Positions 1 to 5,311 of a stretch of 8,698 bases of DNA are shown here, one piece after another. Position 1 is the first letter of the stretch; the number at the start of each line of letters is the position of its first letter. Both the position numbers and the translations under genes were made by a program. The notes under the pieces were generated by a model. It made no database searches, was not told the origin of the DNA, and saw only the letters and a list, made by a program, of their open reading frames with translations. The stretch comes from an uncultured Clostridia bacterium (GTDB lineage Bacteria; Bacillota; Clostridia; Christensenellales; Borkfalkiaceae), in contig CAMOXE010000039.1 in assembly GCA_946628865.1 (NCBI GenBank), positions 1 through 8,698 of the forward strand. The letters are read 5' to 3'.

Positions 1-441
1 ATTTTGGACGAACCTATGAACGGTCTTGACCCCGCGGGTATAAAGGAAATCCGCGACCTTATTTTAAAACTCAACGCCGAGGGCGTAACGTTCGTAATAT
101 CCAGCCATATACTTGACGAACTCGAAAAAGTCGCCACCAAGTACGGAATAGTGAGCGGGGGCGAAATAGAAGAGATAACCGCCGAAGAACTTGAAGAAAA
201 GTGCCGCGGCGGACTTCGCGTCAGCGTCGACGACGTCGAAAAAGCCCAAAAAGTCATCGCCGAGGAGTTTAAAGACCTCAGCGTCAGCGCGGGAGACGGG
301 TTTATCGTTATAAACGGGGCGGCGGAATCCGCCGAAATCGGCAAGGCGCTGTTCGCGGCGGGGGTAAACGTGTACGAGATAAAGGTCGAGCATACCGAGT
401 TCGAGGACTATTTTATTGAAAGGTTGGGTAAGACGATATGA
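1..441 (+). CDS. ABC transporter ATP-binding protein, C-terminal part (5' end outside window)
   Basis: This is the C-terminal 146 residues of an ABC-type ATPase that energises the membrane protein encoded next. The reading frame is open from base 1, so the Walker A and signature motifs lie upstream of the window. Visible motifs are the end of Walker B (ILDEP, catalytic Glu at residue 4), the D-loop (NGLDPAG) and the H-switch histidine (ISSHILDE, about residues 33-40). After about residue 65 comes a poorly conserved acidic C-terminal domain, as in ATPases paired with ABC-2 permeases (multidrug, bacitracin or lantibiotic-type exporters). The stop codon overlaps the permease start as ATGA, which implies one operon and translational coupling. 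The substrate cannot be read from this fragment. Family assignment is certain; the transported molecule is unknown. Confidence 0.95.
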   Translation: MLDEPMNGLDPAGIKEIRDLILKLNAEGVTFVISSHILDELEKVATKYGIVSGGEIEEITAEELEEKCRGGLRVSVDDVEKAQKVIAEEFKDLSVSAGDGFIVINGAAESAEIGKALFAAGVNVYEIKVEHTEFEDYFIERLGKTI

Positions 442-1202
442 AAGATTTATTGAAATTTGAATTCAGAAAACTGTTAAAGCAAAGATCCTTTTACGTCTGT
501 CTGATAATCGCGGTCGCGGGCGTGTTTCTCGCGGCGCTGCTTGAAAAGTTATCGACCAAAATATTCGAGGTCGAAATAGACGGGGAGAGTATTTTACCCG
601 AACTGTCTTTCAACGCTTTCTTCCTTTCCGCGGCGAGAGCGGGCAATTTCTCCATTTTGGCGGCGGTGTTTATCGGAATAGTCGCAAACGAGGACTTTGA
701 AAGGCGAACGATCAAAAACGTCTACGCCAAAGGCTATTCGAGAACGCAGGTTTATTTCTCGAAACTTATCTACTGCGTAACCTGCACTACGATAATATTT
801 TTCGCGTGCGCGTGTTCCGCCGCGCTGTTCGGCGCGATATTTATAGGCACGACCGACTTCGAGATAAAAGTGATCTGGCTCATGCTCAGTCAGTACGTCG
901 CGGCGCTTGCGGAAATAACCTTCTACTTTTTGCTGGCGAGTATGTTTAAGCGTATCGCTCCGACAATCGCGATAGGTATCGTCGGCACGGGTATAATATC
1001 GCTCGTTCTTGGGCTTATAAGTTTGGCGCTCAATATCAACGGTTTTTCGCTTCCGGAGTATTGGTTTTCGACGTTTTTATCAAGCCTTTCCGAGTTAAAC
1101 GTCAAGACGGAGAGAATTGTAACTTGTCTTATCGCGTCCGCGGCGTATATCGCGGCGTTTACGGGTTTGGGCTTATTATGCAACCGCAAAAACGAGGTGT
1201 AA
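438..1202 (+). CDS. ABC-2 type transporter permease
   Basis: This 254-residue membrane protein is the likely partner of the preceding ATPase in an export or self-protection ABC transporter. It has about six hydrophobic segments, near residues 17-35, 71-84, 108-136, 144-168, 173-199 and 226-248. A larger outside loop lies between the first two. The loop after segment 2 (ANEDFERRTIKNVYAKGYSR, residues 83-102) matches the ABC-2 permease pattern, where a short basic stretch precedes a Gly-x-Ser-Arg turn and the next helix; this loop normally contacts the ATPase. The start overlaps the ATPase stop by four bases, and no strong ribosome site precedes it, consistent with coupled translation. The last codons (NRKNEV then stop) are repeated 66 bp downstream. 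The family call is firm; the substrate is unknown. Confidence 0.9.
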   Translation: MKDLLKFEFRKLLKQRSFYVCLIIAVAGVFLAALLEKLSTKIFEVEIDGESILPELSFNAFFLSAARAGNFSILAAVFIGIVANEDFERRTIKNVYAKGYSRTQVYFSKLIYCVTCTTIIFFACACSAALFGAIFIGTTDFEIKVIWLMLSQYVAALAEITFYFLLASMFKRIAPTIAIGIVGTGIISLVLGLISLALNINGFSLPEYWFSTFLSSLSELNVKTERIVTCLIASAAYIAAFTGLGLLCNRKNEV

Positions 1203-1273
1203 ACAATCGCGGACGAGAAGGCGGGGCAGAGCCTTAACTTATTATTTAACCGCAAAAACGAGGTGTAAACAAT
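1172..1273 (+). repeat. Tandem copy of the permease gene tail (66-bp period)
   Basis: A 36-base segment at 1172-1207 recurs at 1238-1273 with only two adjacent mismatches (GC versus TT). The first copy holds the last codons of the permease and its stop. The second, exactly 66 bp (22 codons) later and after the stop, would encode the same tail with Cys changed to Phe, LLFNRKNEV then stop. The 30 bases between do not resemble the gene. This is either a local duplication or the remnant of a second, deleted permease paralogue. Confidence 0.85.
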
Positions 1274-1325
1274 ATAACGATGCGGCGCCGCTTGCGAAAA
1301 GCAAGCGGCGCCGCATCGTTATATT
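1271..1325. terminator. Perfect 25-bp hairpin between convergent genes, probable two-way terminator
   Basis: The arms 1271-1295 and 1301-1325 are exact reverse complements, with the loop GAAAA at 1296-1300. The core is GCGGCGCCGC. It sits between the permease (+) and sepF (-), which both end here, so two-way termination is the natural role. Neither side has a real T-run; the outer stem is A/T-rich instead (AATATAAC). Stem length and perfection exceed a usual intrinsic terminator. Confidence 0.65.
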
Positions 1326-1333
1326 AAAACAAA

Positions 1334-1645
1334 TTATCTCTTGACTATTTTCGTTCCGCCGGGCGTAAAGACGTATAAATCGTTTTCGAGCCTCGACAAA
1401 TTTCCGCCGATCGCATACGTTGCGCCCGAGAGCAAATCAACCACTCTTTGCGCCGTATCCGCTCTTACGAGCGAAAGCGAAACGATCGCCGGCTCGCCGC
1501 CGACCAAACGGTCGATTATATCCTCCACGTCCTCGAACGATTTCGGTGAAAACCGCTCTATAGTGCTGTTATCGGCATTTTCCGACGCTACGGTTTCCGT
1601 GGACTTGCCTCTTTTTTCGTCTTTTGTAAATCTTGGAAAAAACAT
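1334..1645 (-). CDS. sepF: Cell division protein SepF
   Basis: SepF polymerises beneath the division site, binds the FtsZ C-terminus and helps tether and organise the Z-ring. The C-terminal domain is recognisable from about residue 31: a short RFSPKSF start, the strand AIVSLSLV (53-60), then the core helix and turn AQRVVDLLSGATYAIGG (65-81), followed by LSRLENDLYVFTP. This matches the SepF family pattern of QR-hydrophobic-D-hydrophobic-Gly-Ala and a late F-x-x-P. The protein is 103 residues, shorter than Bacillus subtilis SepF (about 150); the linker is short and the N-terminus (MFFPRFTKDEKRG) is a poor amphipathic helix. It starts two bases after the yggS stop, with AAGG seven bases upstream of ATG. 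The yggS-sepF pair is the classical ylmE-ylmF order, which supports the call. Confidence 0.9.
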   Translation of the reverse strand: MFFPRFTKDEKRGKSTETVASENADNSTIERFSPKSFEDVEDIIDRLVGGEPAIVSLSLVRADTAQRVVDLLSGATYAIGGNLSRLENDLYVFTPGGTKIVKR

Positions 1646-1647
1646 AA

Positions 1648-2313
1648 CTATACCTTGTAATTTCTTGCGCCGAATATCGCCGTGCCTATCCGCACCATGT
1701 TCGCGCCGTGCTTTATGGTGGTTTTATAGTCCTCCGAAATTCCGACCGACAGATACTCTATATTTTCGTCCTCGGCTTTGAGCGTATCGTATATCGCCCT
1801 AAGCCTCTCCGTATGTTCGGCGACCTTTTCTTCGCTTTCGATCGGCAACATCGACATTATTCCTATTATCTTAACGCCGCCGAGAGCCTTTATCGCTTTA
1901 TATGCCGAAAACGCCTCGCTCTCTTTAAATCCGCCCTTGTTTTCTTCGCCGCCGACGTTTATCTCGAGCATTATATTTTGAATTACGCCTTGTTTGGCGG
2001 CAAATTCGGAAATATTCTTCGCTAAATCGATCGAGTCTACCGAGTCGATACAGTCCGCCTTTCCGACGACGTATTTCAACTTGTTCGACTGCAGTCTGCC
2101 GATAAAGTGCTTGTAAACGGGCAGATACGAATCGAACTTATCTCTCAGTTCCTGCGCCTTGTTTTCGCCGATGTGCGTAAGGCGGTAAGAAATTGCCTCG
2201 TTGATTTTGTCTACGTCAACGAACTTCGTAGCGCCGACGAGCGTTATTTTTTCGCCGAGATTGTTCCCTGAGGATAATTCGGATAAAATTTTATCGAGAT
2301 TCTCTTTTATCAT
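1648..2313 (-). CDS. yggS: YggS/YlmE family PLP homeostasis protein
   Basis: This is a 221-residue cytosolic pyridoxal-phosphate-binding protein of the YggS/PROSC (PLPBP) family. The family carries PLP without a known catalytic reaction and keeps vitamin B6 and amino-acid pools in balance. The Schiff-base lysine is Lys30 in LVGATKF. Other family blocks are HIGENKAQE (47-55), HFIGRLQSNK (69-78), EINVGGEENKGGF (117-129) and the phosphate-binding end SVGISEDY...VRIGTAIFGAR (189-217). Length is typical and the fold looks intact. The start ATG lies only 14 bases after the T-run that ends the SRP RNA gene on the same strand, with only a weak AAGAG as ribosome site. No separate promoter is evident, so it may depend on read-through from the SRP RNA promoter. 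It continues directly into sepF. Confidence 0.94.
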   Translation of the reverse strand: MIKENLDKILSELSSGNNLGEKITLVGATKFVDVDKINEAISYRLTHIGENKAQELRDKFDSYLPVYKHFIGRLQSNKLKYVVGKADCIDSVDSIDLAKNISEFAAKQGVIQNIMLEINVGGEENKGGFKESEAFSAYKAIKALGGVKIIGIMSMLPIESEEKVAEHTERLRAIYDTLKAEDENIEYLSVGISEDYKTTIKHGANMVRIGTAIFGARNYKV

Positions 2314-2327
2314 AAGTCCGAACTCTT

Positions 2328-2343
2328 AAAAAAAATACTGTGC
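2328..2343 (-). terminator. SRP RNA 3' end: closing helix plus T8
   Basis: On the minus strand the last pairing strand of the SRP RNA (GCACAGTA) runs straight into eight T (plus-strand 2328-2335). The terminal helix pairs with the RNA's own 5' end, about 260 nt away, so termination may rely on an end-to-end helix rather than a local hairpin. The next gene starts 14 bases further on. Confidence 0.7.
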
Positions 2344-2602
2344 AGTTCCCGTCGACAAACCCAACCGAAGCGTAAACGCGGCAGGTCGCTCCTTCAAAGC
2401 AACCTCATGGCACACGAGATCGCCGTTTAGTGCTGCTATATTCCTATCCTGACACGGTTCGCGGTTACTCGTTGCATGAGACCTTAATATCAACGCGCCT
2501 TACCTCGCGCAGCCAACCATCGGGCTTGCCTCGGGGAACAATTCGGCCTTGCTGTAGCGGATTGCAAGTACAGGGCACCGCTAACTCCCCGCTTAGCACA
2601 GT
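2336..2602 (-). ncRNA. ffs: Signal recognition particle RNA, long bacterial form
   Basis: This is the RNA scaffold of the signal recognition particle, which with Ffh targets nascent membrane proteins. Read on the minus strand it starts CTGTGCTAAGCGGGGAG, followed by the Alu-domain block GGTGCCCTGTAC, TTGCAATCCGCT and AGGCCGAA, very close to the Bacillus subtilis 6S-size (scRNA) form. The Ffh-binding hairpin is at about 2431-2453: GTCAGG, a three-pair stem, the GGAA tetraloop (plus-strand 2441-2444), then AGCAGCA. Compared with the usual CC/GG pairs, the stem beneath the loop is ATA/TAT, a paired change that keeps the helix. The ends pair (2596-2604 with 2335-2343). Length of about 267 nt matches the Firmicutes form with an Alu domain. 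Confidence 0.96.
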
Positions 2603-2608
2603 ATATAT

Positions 2609-2637
2609 ATTTTACACGACTTTTATTTTTTTTGCAA
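2609..2637 (-). promoter_or_regulatory. SRP RNA promoter
   Basis: On the minus strand, TTGCAA (2637-2632) and TAAAAT (2614-2609) are separated by 17 bp, a standard sigma-A layout. The predicted start at about 2602 coincides with the 5' end expected from the SRP RNA terminal helix. The same promoter may also supply yggS and sepF by read-through. Confidence 0.8.
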
Positions 2638-2683
2638 GCGTATTTATTTAACTTTGCCACGTTTTTTGACGAAAACGAAAATC

Positions 2684-2721
2684 GTGCGGGCGCGCAAAAT
2701 AAAAATTTTGCGCGCCCGCAC
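2684..2721 (-). terminator. Terminator-type hairpin in repeat unit A
   Basis: The arms 2684-2700 and 2705-2721 pair perfectly over 17 bp around AAAA, with core GCGGGCGCGCAAAAT. On the minus strand it is followed by GATTTTCGTTTTCG, a broken T-run. It is the last barrier before the SRP RNA promoter. Confidence 0.65.
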
Positions 2722-2839
2722 TCTTAAATTTTAATTTATTCCGCTTTTAAGTCGTAGTTTATACCGAATTCTGCTTCCAAATCGAACGAGTCCGCGTTTT
2801 CAAACGCTGCGAGTTTCGGTATTGAAACAACGAAAATCG

Positions 2840-2875
2840 TGTGGGCGCGCAAAATAAACATTTTGCGCGCCCACA
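2840..2875 (-). terminator. Terminator-type hairpin in repeat unit B
   Basis: This has the same position and fold as the unit A hairpin: 16-bp arms 2840-2855 and 2860-2875 around AAAC. One C-G pair is replaced by T-A on both arms, so pairing is kept. Confidence 0.6.
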
Positions 2876-2993
2876 TTCTTAAATTTTAATTTATTCCGCT
2901 TTTAAGTCGTAGTTTAAGCCGAATTCTGCCTCCAAATCGAACGAATCCGCGTTTTCAAACGCCGCGAGTTTCGATAACGAAACAACGAAAATC

Positions 2994-3031
2994 GTGTGGG
3001 CGCGCAAAATAAAAATTTTGCGCGCCCGCAC
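2994..3031 (-). terminator. Terminator of the live ssb gene (unit C)
   Basis: The arms 2994-3010 and 3015-3031 lie around AAAA, starting 15 bases past the ssb stop codon on the minus strand. One arm carries the unit B base (T2997) and the other the unit A base (G3028), leaving a single mismatch. In the ssb transcript this is C opposite A. It is followed by a broken T-run. Confidence 0.65.
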
Positions 3032-3045
3032 TCTTAAATTTTAAT

Positions 3046-3723
3046 TTATTCCGCTTTTAAGTCGTAGTTTATGCCGAATTCTGCCTCCAAATCGAACGAA
3101 TCCACGTTTTCAAACGCCGCGAGTTTCGATATCGAAACTTCGTAAGCCGTCATGACTTTGCTCTCGGTTTCCGAAAGTTTTTTGGTGTATTCGCGGCTCT
3201 GGATTCTTCCCGACAGCGCGATTTTTTCGCCCACGCCGAGATTTTTGACGAATCTCGCGTTTCTTCCCCAAGCGATGCAGGGGATATAATCCGACTTATT
3301 ATACGCTCTGTTTACCGCTATAAGTACGTCCGCTATCTCTCTGCAAAACGGCGTAGTGCGGTAGATCGGCGGCTTACATATGTAGCCCGACAGCACGATA
3401 TTGTTCGGGTTTTGTATCTCCCCGCCGGGAATAAGGTCTTTAATAAACACCGTGAGCATCAGTTTGCTCTTTCCGTTTTCGAGTTTGTTATAACTTCTGA
3501 ACTGTCCCACGGCGCATATTTCCGAGCCGACGCCGAGATTGTGGCTTTCTATGAGTCTTTCGGATATGGTTATCGGCAGAACGTCGTCTTTTCCCGACAG
3601 CCTCTGTACGTTTACCGCGGTTTCGTAAAAACCTTCGCCGAATATCTCGTGTGAAAAAGTTGCCTCTTTCGCGATTTTGCCTTTGATAAATACCTTGTTA
3701 CTGTTTTTCTCTTCGCTCATCAT
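3046..3723 (-). CDS. Single-stranded DNA-binding protein-like, two OB folds
   Basis: This 225-residue protein probably binds single-stranded DNA. The second half (about 107-200) follows the SSB OB-fold pattern: NIVLSGYICKPPIYRTT (strand 1 and turn), IADVLIAVNRAYNKSDYIPC (central strands, with the Ala-Val-Asn-Arg seen in SSBs), AWGRNARFVKNLGVGEKIAL, then SGRIQSREY. The first half (about 10-98) is a more diverged OB fold (VFIKGKIAKE, VGSEICAVGQFRSY). Canonical SSB has one OB fold per chain and a DDDIPF-like tip; this has two and ends NYDLKAE, so it may be an SSB paralogue. Start: ATGATG is preceded by GAGGA; the second ATG (3720) has the better six-base spacing, so the true protein may begin MSEEK. 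The last 30 codons are duplicated twice downstream. The genes upstream on this strand end 152 bp away. Confidence 0.8.
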   Translation of the reverse strand: MMSEEKNSNKVFIKGKIAKEATFSHEIFGEGFYETAVNVQRLSGKDDVLPITISERLIESHNLGVGSEICAVGQFRSYNKLENGKSKLMLTVFIKDLIPGGEIQNPNNIVLSGYICKPPIYRTTPFCREIADVLIAVNRAYNKSDYIPCIAWGRNARFVKNLGVGEKIALSGRIQSREYTKKLSETESKVMTAYEVSISKLAAFENVDSFDLEAEFGINYDLKAE

Positions 3724-3726
3724 AAT

Positions 3727-3778
3727 TCCTCGTCGTAATTCTTGGCGACCTCGGTCGTCGCATTTTATTTTACGACGA
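3727..3778 (-). promoter_or_regulatory. Inverted repeat in the ssb leader touching its ribosome site
   Basis: On the minus strand, TCGTCGTAA (3778-3770) pairs with TTACGACGA (3738-3730). The enclosed 31 bases hold a smaller hairpin, GCGAC...GTCGC. The second arm runs into GAGGA (3731-3727), the ribosome site of ssb. If formed in mRNA the helix could limit translation. I found no convincing promoter in the rest of the 152-bp gap. Confidence 0.45.
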
Positions 3779-3875
3779 TTTTTCTCGCTTTTACACGCAG
3801 ATATAGCCGAAGTTTGGCGAATTTTGTCGTTTTAGCCTTATAGTCGCGGTTTTGTCGGATATGCCGCGCGCCAAA

Positions 3876-4520
3876 TCACAGGAGAGTGACGTCCAACTCG
3901 TATTTCGAGGTCATTTTCACGATTTTGAGCAGCCGCTCCGAAAAGATTTTCCGCTCGAACGGCTGAATCGCTCTCGTCGAATATTTTTCCATATCCATTT
4001 CGGCTTTGTCTATTTCGTCCTCTTCTTGCGGGGTGAGTTCCTTTTCTTTGAGCGCGGCGGTTATTTTTTTTATCTCGTTAAAGTTCGGCTCTATATCGTC
4101 TGCGATTTCCGTGCCGTTTAAAAACTCGATTTTTCTGTGAGTGCTTAAAATCTCTTTTGGCTCGGAAAGTCTGTCTATAAGTCGTTTTTCGCGCGCGGAA
4201 AGTCTTATTTTTATTTCCGAAAGCGCGGATATGACCGCTTGAGCCGCATAGCAAAGACCGAACAGAATAAGCGAAACGAAAAATTCCGCGGTTTTCTTAA
4301 AGGCTACGACGCCTATCGCGAAGTGAAAAAAAGCAAGCGCTGAAGTGACGGCGTTAAAGACGCTTTTATCCGCGTATCTGAAAGTTTTGCTTTGCAGAGC
4401 GAGCGCGAAAGCGACGAGGTGTGCAACTAAGAGTAAAAGCGGCAGGAAACAGAAGTAGCCTTTGAAAAAATCGGCTATATTCTCAGCGAACTCCGCCGCG
4501 ACGGATATAATATTTTCCAT
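3876..4520 (-). CDS. Hypothetical three-helix membrane protein
   Basis: I do not recognise this 214-residue protein. Three hydrophobic segments lie near residues 22-42 (FLPLLLLVAHLVAFALAL core), 55-75 and 79-100. They are followed by a charged, helix-prone soluble part of about 114 residues (101-214) rich in Glu and Lys (EKRLIDRLSE, KEKELTPQEEDEIDKAEMD). There is no signal peptide, Cys pair or catalytic motif that I can name. The basic residues after helix 3 suggest the C-terminal part is cytoplasmic. The gene begins 61 bases after the ytxC-like stop, inside the second copy of a short tandem repeat, and no clear ribosome site precedes the ATG. It is probably co-transcribed with the two upstream genes. 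Function unknown. Confidence 0.75.
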   Translation of the reverse strand: MENIISVAAEFAENIADFFKGYFCFLPLLLLVAHLVAFALALQSKTFRYADKSVFNAVTSALAFFHFAIGVVAFKKTAEFFVSLILFGLCYAAQAVISALSEIKIRLSAREKRLIDRLSEPKEILSTHRKIEFLNGTEIADDIEPNFNEIKKITAALKEKELTPQEEDEIDKAEMDMEKYSTRAIQPFERKIFSERLLKIVKMTSKYELDVTLL

Positions 4521-4584
4521 ACTGCGATTATTGCCGTCAAACGCGTTTTTTATACCGCGACTGCCGCCGTTAAACGCGTTTTTA
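4520..4584 (-). repeat. 32/33-bp tandem duplication between two genes
   Basis: On the minus strand, the unit 4584-4553 (beginning TAAAAACGCGTTTAACGGC, whose first three bases are the ytxC-like stop) is followed directly by a second copy at 4552-4520. The copies differ by one extra A and six substitutions, all transitions. The second copy ends in the A of the ATG of the following membrane-protein gene, so the repeat fills the whole intergenic space. Confidence 0.75.
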
Positions 4585-5295
4585 TTTTGCCGTATACACT
4601 CTCCCGGGGAAAAATCTCTTTAAAGCGATTTCGTCGGATTCTACGATTTCGCCGGTAATTCTTACGTCCCCGCAACCGGAGAGTATCGCCTCTCTCACTA
4701 TTCTCCCTTGCGCTTTGTCGCAAGTGAGCGCCGTGCGGTTCAATACGTTATAATGCCTGTCGAACACTACGCCGCCTTCGATCGTAACCGCTTTTCCGCT
4801 CTTTTCGCCCGTCAGATACGATACGAAGTCGGTCAGCCTTTCTTTCTCGAAATACGCGGGGATATAGCCCACTATGTCCGACCATTTTCGTTTTAACGCT
4901 CCGAGGCGGAAGTTGTAAACGCCGTCTATCGCGTACTCGCTTAAGCGTTTTAATTTGTTTGAAACGTACGCCTTATCCTCGTCGACGTCGGCGGCGATAA
5001 GCGCGCTGAATAAAATTTCGGTCTCGTCTCCGTTCAGGCCCTCGGCGCGGATATAGTTCTTAAAATAATCGTATTTATATTTTATCGCTATGACTTCGGA
5101 AATTTTGTCCTCTATCTCGTATCGCAAGAAGTCGCCGTATTCCTTTCCTATTTTGATTTTTATTATATCCCGTTCGCCGACGGAATTAGCGGAAATATTC
5201 CCTTTAAAGTCTGCGAGGGTGCCTTTAAGCGCGCCTAAAAGGTAGGCGACGCCTATTCCTCCGTTGCCCTCGTCGGAAATTTTGATTTCTCTCAT
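4582..5295 (-). CDS. YtxC-like protein (putative sporulation-associated family)
   Basis: This 237-residue soluble protein has a C-terminal half that resembles the YtxC family, known from spore-forming Firmicutes and of unknown biochemical function. The recognisable blocks are AIDGVYNFRLGALKRKWSDIVG (122-143, written here as its parts AIDGVYNFRL and KRKWSDIVG), matching the family's G-F-x-N-F-R-L and following helix. Next is a Glu-rich helix before FVSYLT (157-162), then a hydrophobic strand plus VVFDRHYN (176-183). The end, REAILSGCGDVRITG (201-215), corresponds to the family's late Leu-rich segment ending in Ile-x-Ile-x-Gly or His. The N-terminal half (1-100) is unremarkable. The start is 16 bases after the ATPase stop, so the two are probably one transcript. 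The call rests on pattern memory, not on a search; a general hypothetical is the alternative. Confidence 0.55.
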   Translation of the reverse strand: MREIKISDEGNGGIGVAYLLGALKGTLADFKGNISANSVGERDIIKIKIGKEYGDFLRYEIEDKISEVIAIKYKYDYFKNYIRAEGLNGDETEILFSALIAADVDEDKAYVSNKLKRLSEYAIDGVYNFRLGALKRKWSDIVGYIPAYFEKERLTDFVSYLTGEKSGKAVTIEGGVVFDRHYNVLNRTALTCDKAQGRIVREAILSGCGDVRITGEIVESDEIALKRFFPGRVYTAK

Positions 5296-5311
5296 AACTA
5301 TAGTTTATGCT

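Larger units (their letters stand above)
2674..3138 (-). repeat. Three-unit 155-bp tandem array of the ssb tail and its terminator
   Basis: Units lie at 2674-2828 (A), 2829-2983 (B) and 2984-3138 (C), with a period of exactly 155 bp. Unit C contains the last 30 codons plus stop of the live ssb gene (3046-3138) and its 62-bp downstream hairpin region. Units A and B each repeat both parts beyond the stop codon. In the 93-bp coding part, B differs from C at three positions, all changing residues (two Ile to Leu, Val to Ala). A differs at seven, five of them silent (plus Val to Ala and Ser to Pro). Neither has a stop, frameshift or indel within the 30 codons. No start codon or full gene accompanies A or B, so they are probably untranslated tail copies. 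This array fills most of the gap between the SRP RNA promoter and ssb. Confidence 0.92.

Noticed and set aside
1341..1781. 146-codon plus-strand frame across sepF and the end of yggS
   Set aside because: It overlaps two recognised genes on the other strand and matches no family.
2430..2651. 73-codon plus-strand frame across the SRP RNA gene
   Set aside because: It lies antisense to a clearly recognised structural RNA and has no ribosome site.
2674..3138. CRISPR-like or insertion-sequence reading of the 155-bp repeats
   Set aside because: Units are contiguous with no unique spacers, no transposase and no terminal inverted repeats; each unit is a gene tail plus hairpin.
4582..5295. WhiA identity for this gene
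   Set aside because: It lacks the LAGLIDADG-like and helix-turn-helix regions and is shorter than WhiA; the C-terminal pattern fits YtxC better.
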